Under the pieces are notes generated by a model. The model was not told the DNA's origin. It saw only the letters and a list, made by a program, of their open reading frames with translations, and searched no databases. Positions 58,997 to 64,000 of a DNA stretch of 64,000 bases are shown one piece after another (the stretch's first letter is position 1; each line of letters begins with the position of its first letter). This DNA is from Azoarcus sp. PA01 (lineage in GTDB: Bacteria; Pseudomonadota; Gammaproteobacteria; Burkholderiales; Rhodocyclaceae). The stretch lies in the NCBI GenBank assembly GCA_001274695.2, contig LARU01000001.1, positions 1 through 64,000 of the forward strand, in the 5' to 3' direction. The position numbers and the translations under genes were made by a program.

Positions 58997-59013
58997 AAAC
59001 CGCGTTGCGGTTT
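58997..59013 (+). terminator. Possible terminator after the integrase
   Basis: 7-bp stem AAACCGC/GCGGTTT with loop GTT, followed by a short T run, 50 bp after the integrase stop. Short stem, so only moderate support. The rest of 58948-59244 shows no certain gene; a short frame at 59130 (GTKLLQPKPPVPSRQQ) is cut by IS21. Confidence 0.4.
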
Positions 59014-59448
59014 TCCGCAAGCGGCGGGAACTCGGGGCCGAGCACCCTTGACGCTCCGCCCCGTCGTGCGGAACGGATTCTGGAACAGCAGTATTCGGCT
59101 GTAGCAGTCATCGAGACCTAGGGGCGAGTCATGGGCACCAAGCTCCTTCAGCCCAAGCCCCCCGTCCCTTCGCGGCAACAAAGCATCGAAATGGCCAATC
59201 AGCGGATCGACTTCGCAGCTGGCTCGCTCAGCGCGCTTCCGCCCTGTCATCGACCGGCACATTGAAGCCAGTTGATGATCGGCACATTGAGGCCAGGGCG
59301 TGATCGGCATATTGGAGCCAGTCACGGATCGGCACATAGGCGCCAGCGCCGGATCGGCGTAATGGAGCCAGCGTTGTTCTGACGGACGTCTCGACCTTGA
59401 GCGGTCCATCGCTACCCTGCCGGGTTTTGGTTTGGCAGGAGGGAGCCG

Positions 59449-60996
59449 GTGGCCCGCAGGAGCATCGAGATGTACGAGTACCGCCAGGCCCTGATGCGCA
59501 TGCGTCAGGGCGACTCCGAGCGCGAGATCGCGCGCGCGAAACTGATGGGACGGGCGAAGGCGGCCCGTTTCCGGGAGTTGGCCGCCGCCCGCGGCTGGCT
59601 CGATCCGGCGCAGCCGGTGCCGGAGGACGCCGAGATCGCCGCGGCGATCGGCCGGCCGCGCCTGCCGGTGACCGCGCAGTCGTCGATTGGCGCCTACCGG
59701 CCGCTCATCGAGCAGTGGTTGGCGCAGGGCGTGTCGGGCGTGGTGATCCACGCCACCCTCAAACGCGAGCACGGTTTCACCGGGCACTATTCCAGCGTGC
59801 GCCGGCTCATTGCCGCGATCGAGCGCGAGCGCCCGCCGGAAGCGACCGTGCGCTTGTCGTTCGCGCCGGGCGAAGCGGCGCAGGTCGATTTCGGCGCCGG
59901 CCCGCAGCTCGTGGATCCGGCCACGGGCGAGCTGCGCCGCACGTGGGCCTTCGTGATGACGCTGTGTTTCTCGCGGCACCAGTACGTCGAGTTCGTGTGG
60001 GATCAGAGCGTGCGCACCTGGCTCGGCTGCCATCGGCGCGCCTTCGAGTGGTTCGGCGCGGTGCCCGCTCGCCTCATCATCGACAACGCCAAGTGCGCGA
60101 TCACCAAGGCGTGCGCGCACGACCCCGAGGTGCAGCGCGCCTACGCCGAATGCGCCGAAGGCTACGGCTTTCGGATCGACGCCTGCCCGCCCCAGGATCC
60201 GCAGAAGAAGGGGATCGTGGAGGCGGGCGTCAAATACGTGAAGGGCAACTTCCTGCCCACGCGCAGCTTCCGCGATCTGGCCGATCTGAACGCCCAGGCG
60301 CGCGATTGGGTGTTGCAGGAAGCGGGGCTGCGCATTCACGGCACGACGCGGGTGCAGCCGCTCGCGAGCTTCGCCGTCGAGCGCAGCGTGCTGCGGCCGC
60401 TGCCGGCGGTGCCGCCGGATCTGGGCACCTGGCACCAGGTGGCGGTGCATCGCGACTGTCACGTCAGCTTCGAGCGCGCGCTGTACTCCGTGCCGTTCGC
60501 CCTGGTCGGCAAACGCCTGTGGCTGCGGGCGACCGACACCGTCGTCACGGTCTATCAGGACTTCAAACCGGTCGCCACCCACGCCCGCGCCCGTCGTCCC
60601 GGCGAGCGGCGCACCGTCACCGACCATCTGCCGCCCGCCGCCCAGCGCTTCTTCGCGCACGACCGCAGCTGGTGTCTGCAGCAGGCCGCGGAGATCGGCG
60701 AGGCGTGCGCCCGGCTCATCGGGCGGCTGCTCACCGACCGCATCAGTGAGCGGCTACGCGCCGCCCAAGGCGTGCTGCAGTTGAAGAGCCGCTACGGCGC
60801 GGCGCGCCTGGAGGCCGCCTGCGCGCGTGCGCTCGACCACGACAGCCCGCATTACCGCACCGTCAAGACCATCCTCGCCGGCGGCCACGACCTGCAGCCG
60901 CTCACCGCGGTCAGCACCGAACCCTATGCCGACCGCGCCCGCTTCGCTCGTGCCACCGCGGCGCTCTTCGCTGACGAATCCCCCTCGCTTCACTGA
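59449..60996 (+). CDS. istA: IstA transposase, copy 2
   Basis: 515 residues, reading the same as copy 1: helix-turn-helix at about 15-45, AQVDFGAGPQLVDP, RLIIDNAKCAI and KKGIVEAGVKYVK of the DDE core. Ribosome site GGAGGGAG before the start. Confidence 0.94.
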   Translation: MARRSIEMYEYRQALMRMRQGDSEREIARAKLMGRAKAARFRELAAARGWLDPAQPVPEDAEIAAAIGRPRLPVTAQSSIGAYRPLIEQWLAQGVSGVVIHATLKREHGFTGHYSSVRRLIAAIERERPPEATVRLSFAPGEAAQVDFGAGPQLVDPATGELRRTWAFVMTLCFSRHQYVEFVWDQSVRTWLGCHRRAFEWFGAVPARLIIDNAKCAITKACAHDPEVQRAYAECAEGYGFRIDACPPQDPQKKGIVEAGVKYVKGNFLPTRSFRDLADLNAQARDWVLQEAGLRIHGTTRVQPLASFAVERSVLRPLPAVPPDLGTWHQVAVHRDCHVSFERALYSVPFALVGKRLWLRATDTVVTVYQDFKPVATHARARRPGERRTVTDHLPPAAQRFFAHDRSWCLQQAAEIGEACARLIGRLLTDRISERLRAAQGVLQLKSRYGAARLEAACARALDHDSPHYRTVKTILAGGHDLQPLTAVSTEPYADRARFARATAALFADESPSLH

Positions 60997-61034
60997 CCGG
61001 GCGCACGCCCATCTCACCCAAGGAGTCTCTCACC

Positions 61035-61823
61035 ATGAATCCCGCCACCGAACTGGCGCCGCAGCTCAAGCAGTTACGCCTTTCCGGCATCCTCGACTCG
61101 CTCGAGGCCCGCAACCGCCAGGCCATTGACGCGAAGCTCGCCTACACGGAATTTCTCGCGCTACTGATCCAGGACGAGGTCGCGCGGCGCGAGCAGAAGA
61201 AGTTCGCCACGCGGCTGCGCCGCGCGGCGTTTCGCGCGACCAAGACCCTCGAAGGCTTCGAGTTCGACCGGCTGCCCTCGACCAACCGCGCGCTGGTGCA
61301 TGATCTGGCCACGGGGCGCTACATCGACGAGCGCGCCCCGGTGCTCATCGTCGGCCCCTGCGGCACCGGCAAGAGCCATCTCGCGCAGGCGCTCGGCCAC
61401 TGCGCGGTGCGCCAGGGGTTTGATGTCGTGTTCGCATCCTGCTCGCAGCTGCTCGCGAGCCTGAATGCGGCGCGGGCCACCGGCGCGTACGAACGGAAAT
61501 TGATGCAGCTCGCGCGCGTGCCGGTCCTCATCATCGATGACTTCGGCCTCAAACCGCTGCGCTCGCCCGCCGACGAAGATCTGCACGACCTGATCGCCGA
61601 GCGTTACGAGCAGGCGGCCACCGTCGTCACCAGCAATCTCGACTTCACCGAGTGGGACCAGGCCTTCCCCGGCAACCGACTCCTCGCGTCCGCGACCGTC
61701 GATCGCCTGCGCCACAATGCCTACTGCCTGACCCTCGACGGGGCTTCCTACCGCGCCCCGCGACAGGGTCCGAACAAGGCCAAAACGGCCCTTGCCGGCA
61801 CCCCGAAAAACAGCCAATCTTGA
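61035..61823 (+). CDS. istB: IstB helper ATPase, copy 2
   Basis: 262 residues with Walker A VGPCGTGKSHLAQALGH and Walker B VLIIDDFG. Differs from copy 1 at a handful of residues (for example F for H before DVVFA, and the last residues KNSQS for KNNES), so the two copies have diverged slightly or come from different donors. Confidence 0.94.
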   Translation: MNPATELAPQLKQLRLSGILDSLEARNRQAIDAKLAYTEFLALLIQDEVARREQKKFATRLRRAAFRATKTLEGFEFDRLPSTNRALVHDLATGRYIDERAPVLIVGPCGTGKSHLAQALGHCAVRQGFDVVFASCSQLLASLNAARATGAYERKLMQLARVPVLIIDDFGLKPLRSPADEDLHDLIAERYEQAATVVTSNLDFTEWDQAFPGNRLLASATVDRLRHNAYCLTLDGASYRAPRQGPNKAKTALAGTPKNSQS

Positions 61824-61907
61824 ACCCCCGCAGACGTTCGTCAGAGCCCGTTCCTGCTGGCTCCTATATGCCGATCATCGGTGGCTCCATTGTGCCGGTC
61901 AGTGACA

Positions 61908-62255
61908 CGCCCTGGCCGTCGCAGCCTACCGCTACAACCAAAAGGGCGCCGCTTACTCCTGGTGTTTCAACATAACGCGCCGGCCGGACCGCTCTATGCT
62001 GAGGCAGCTCTGGGCGGCGAAAGCGGGATGACGGCGAAGCTTCGTTCCCGCGTGCCCCCTGCCGAGCGCGAAGTGATCCCGGCACAGTTTTGGCGGTAGC
62101 TGAAAAACCGCCACGACGTCGGATTCAGCGGACCCGCGCAGCACCGAACCCCGAGCGAACCGCCGCTCTTCGTGCCCTTCGTCTCTAAGCTTTGCACTTT
62201 TCCGCTGCAAAGCCTGGCGCGGCAATGCACCCTGCGTAATCAACCAGGGCCTTCC
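61908..62255. other. 348-bp region without a recognised gene
   Basis: Between IS21 and the gene at 62256. Frames on both strands are short or have unlikely composition. The plus-strand piece right after the IS belongs to a small frame begun at 59130 before insertion. No repeat or RNA element seen. Confidence 0.3.
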
Positions 62256-62555
62256 ATGGCTGCGCCCACTTCTGAACAACTTGCCCCGCTCAAACGCCTC
62301 TGGACTGCCGCCAATGGTCACTTCGGTCAGTGCAAGTACATCGTTGAGTTCCTTCTTGGTCTGTATAACGGCACCCGCTTTCCCGTCGACTTAGCCGGTT
62401 TCCGGGCGCTCGATCAAGCAATCTTCCGGGACTGTCTCACCGTCCTCCAGATGGATAGCCAGCCGCAGCAAGAGGTTCACCTGCTACTGGGGTGCTTGAT
62501 TGGCGAATTCGAAAAACTCGCCGAAGATTGGCGCATTCCGGACCGCTCCATATAG
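62256..62555 (+). CDS. DUF7673-type plasmid/ICE protein
   Basis: 99 residues. The pattern AANGHFGQCKYIVEFLLGLY followed by NGTRFPVDLAGFRALD and EVHLLLG is that of small accessory-element proteins (DUF7673). Function unknown. No ribosome site is obvious. Followed 33 bp later by another unknown gene. Confidence 0.6.
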   Translation: MAAPTSEQLAPLKRLWTAANGHFGQCKYIVEFLLGLYNGTRFPVDLAGFRALDQAIFRDCLTVLQMDSQPQQEVHLLLGCLIGEFEKLAEDWRIPDRSI

Positions 62556-62587
62556 TAGCCACCTCCTCATTGCACAGAGGTCCAACG

Positions 62588-63007
62588 ATGATGTTCATTG
62601 CAGCGAAGATCAACGATGTTGACATGCTTCGACTCCGAGACCGTGTGCTGACTGCGCCGGTTTTTGGCGGTACGTACGGGGATTTTCCGTGGGACAGATT
62701 CGAGGCGGCCGCGCTCGAAGCCGGCGTTTTGAAGGACCTCGCCAATTTTGGCCGCGCGATCTTCCGGGAGGCTTATCAGCATGATTGGAGCGACGAGCTC
62801 AAAGTCGAATGCGGTTGGTTGGACGGCGGGCAACGCCTGGTCTACCAAGCCTTCGCGTTTCCAGAAGATTGCCGCGCGCGTTGGCAGCATCTGCTCGAAA
62901 CCGATGGTGTCCCGGACGACGTCGAGGTCCCGCCCGTCACAATCGACCCGTATGACTTGGCCGACGGCCTCGAGGCTGTAGGGATCAAGACGAACTTCAT
63001 GCGGTAA
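62588..63007 (+). CDS. Hypothetical accessory-element protein
   Basis: 139 residues from the ATG at 62588 with GAGGTCC upstream. No motif I recognise; mostly helical first half (NFGRAIFREAYQHDWSDELK) and an acidic second half. Probably in one unit with the DUF7673 gene. Family unknown. Confidence 0.5.
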   Translation: MMFIAAKINDVDMLRLRDRVLTAPVFGGTYGDFPWDRFEAAALEAGVLKDLANFGRAIFREAYQHDWSDELKVECGWLDGGQRLVYQAFAFPEDCRARWQHLLETDGVPDDVEVPPVTIDPYDLADGLEAVGIKTNFMR

Positions 63008-63131
63008 GCTCATCCGGACGACCCATTCCGATTTAGCCATCCCTCCCTTCCCCTTCTTGTCAGTGCAGTGCATCATTTTTTCTAAGTATTTGATTATTGG
63101 CGTTATTGCAGGTTGATAAGCGATGAGAGAA

Positions 63132-64000
63132 TCATTCCGCTGCGAACTCTGCCTCATCGCAAACTGCGTGGTTCGGGCGGCGCAGTACAACGTCGCCCTC
63201 CTCCCATGACTCGACGAGCCGCGCGTTCACCGGCAGGGTGCGACGCACGCCTTGGTCGTCTTGACATTCGACGTACCCGCCATCCCCCATGCGCTTAAGC
63301 ACGCCTATTACTTTGCCCCGTCGGCTGACAACCTGCATGCCCTCTGCCCGCTCGAGGAATATCGGCAGCTTCGCGTTGAGCCGCTCGAGGACCGATTTCG
63401 ACGTACTCCCCCTGTCCTCGTACCGGTCTCGGATCTCGAGCAGGCGGGCGTAGTCCTTCCGCTGCCGAACAAGCGTAGCCAGATACGCGAAAGTGGCTTT
63501 TGCGTTGAATTGCCGGATGCGATGCCACACCAGGGCGACCACTGCTCCGAGCTTGCCGCCGTTGCCATGCTCGCGAGCCAGCTTCATGAGCGTACAGATA
63601 CGACTTCGAGAAAGGCCGAGCGACATGAGTCGAACCAGCTCTGCTGGCAGACGGGTTTTCTTGTCGATTCTATTTTCTGAAGACTCCCCTGCCCTTTCCT
63701 GGTCGGTCTTGCGCGGCGCTTCGTGTGGGGGCTGTCCTTTCGAAGAAAGTTGTTGATTAGGGGAAAGTTCAATCTCTTGTATACGGGCTCTCACGGTGAG
63801 AGACGGCCCCTGTGGAAAACTGCGCTTCGGCTGGCCAACGACCTCTTCCTTGGCAGCCAGTTGTTCCTGGTAGCCGCCGTTCCTGGCGTGTGCTTGTCCA
63901 GCCAGGCCGAGCAGCTGCAATGCCTTCTCGGTCAGCCAAATGCGGCTTACCGAATACTGGCCAAAGGCTTCCCTCGCCCGCCTGCGGCCTTGCTCGCGCG
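63132..64000 (-). CDS. Probable ICE/island replication-type protein (STY4528-like), 5' end outside window
   Basis: At least 289 residues, running off the right edge (the frame reads YSVSRIWLTEKALQLLGLAG near the edge). The first visible part, a wing-like VSRIWLT segment, then a basic linker, then PAELVRLMSLGLSRSRICTL and FAYLATLVRQRKDY resemble the STY4528 replication-protein family of PFGI-1-type integrative elements. Assignment is from pattern memory. Fits with the integrase at 57655 as part of one integrative element. Confidence 0.45.
   Translation of the reverse strand, partial: REQGRRRAREAFGQYSVSRIWLTEKALQLLGLAGQAHARNGGYQEQLAAKEEVVGQPKRSFPQGPSLTVRARIQEIELSPNQQLSSKGQPPHEAPRKTDQERAGESSENRIDKKTRLPAELVRLMSLGLSRSRICTLMKLAREHGNGGKLGAVVALVWHRIRQFNAKATFAYLATLVRQRKDYARLLEIRDRYEDRGSTSKSVLERLNAKLPIFLERAEGMQVVSRRGKVIGVLKRMGDGGYVECQDDQGVRRTLPVNARLVESWEEGDVVLRRPNHAVCDEAEFAAE

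Larger units (their letters stand above)
59245..61907 (+). mobile_element. IS21-family element, copy 2
   Basis: 2663 bp, same length as copy 1 at 32166-34828 but in inverse orientation. Flanked by CGCCC on both sides (59240-59244, 61908-61912), a 5-bp target duplication. Ends start TGTCA with the same repeated ATCGGCA motifs. Carries intact istA and istB. Confidence 0.94.

Noticed and set aside
61953..62321. 122-residue minus-strand frame between IS21 and the DUF7673 gene
   Set aside because: No ribosome site or family, and it overlaps the supported gene at 62256.

Overview
The window is G+C-rich and full of insertion sequences. It looks betaproteobacterial, probably Rhodocyclales or a relative: it has an IncP-1-type korA-incC-korB module, a PEP-CTERM protein, an NE0113-family CRISPR protein and ICE/plasmid-type hypothetical genes. 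The replicon could be a plasmid or a chromosome carrying plasmid and island DNA; the sequence alone does not decide this. No rRNA or tRNA gene was recognised.

Layout. 1-2940: ilvD and cytochrome P450 remnants broken by many single-base frameshifts. 3522-5223: a Dual-OB/DUF488/DUF488 operon, followed by an IS3 element with clear ends. 6522-23624: a complete type III-D-like CRISPR-Cas locus. It comprises cas6 and a CARF nuclease (Can2/Card1 type), a PcfJ-like pseudogene, an array of 23 repeats plus one decayed repeat, an unusual cas2-cas1-small ORF-cas2 adaptation cluster, a divergent CARF-winged-helix gene, and an operon cas10-cas7-csx10-(cas7-cas7)-csx19-like-TIGR03986 RAMP. A Csx16-type ring nuclease with an extra N-terminal domain follows. 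Cas10 keeps its GGDD cyclase motif but has no HD nuclease domain, so interference probably relies on RAMP RNA cleavage plus cyclic-oligoadenylate signalling, with Csx16 and perhaps the NE0113 protein as modulators.

24112-30909: an unknown membrane protein whose stop codon was the target of an IS5-type insertion, then a lower-G+C three-gene block on the minus strand. That block holds a 981-residue coiled-coil/hydrophobic protein now split by a 110-bp MITE, a GH13 alpha-amylase-like enzyme, and a small coiled-coil protein. It is the best candidate for an undescribed cassette. 30989-38463: IS3 with a nested IS21, IS630/IS21 debris, a PEP-CTERM gene, a dead IS5 and an IS256. 38838-42710: IncP-1-type partition and control genes (kfrB-like, korB, incC, korA) with KorA/KorB operators.

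43446-49723: a NarX/NarL-type two-component pair followed by patatin, 3-hydroxybutyrate dehydrogenase, an AhpD-like protein, a secreted DUF5602-like protein, a cupredoxin and a DUF488 protein, a stress/metabolic block. 49695-54858: an oxidoreductase split by IS630, an SDHAF4-SdhB chimera and a frameshifted aconitase. 55047-64000: kfrA, a tyrosine recombinase, a second IS21 copy in inverted orientation, and ICE/plasmid-type hypothetical genes ending in a probable replication protein that runs off the window.

Two patterns cut across the regions. A CAAGCTTG-centred palindrome lies 72-75 bp before the start codons of three genes around the CRISPR locus (3522, 13477, 23079), suggesting a small shared regulon. 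Several disrupted genes can be restored exactly in frame by removing the inserted element and its target duplication.
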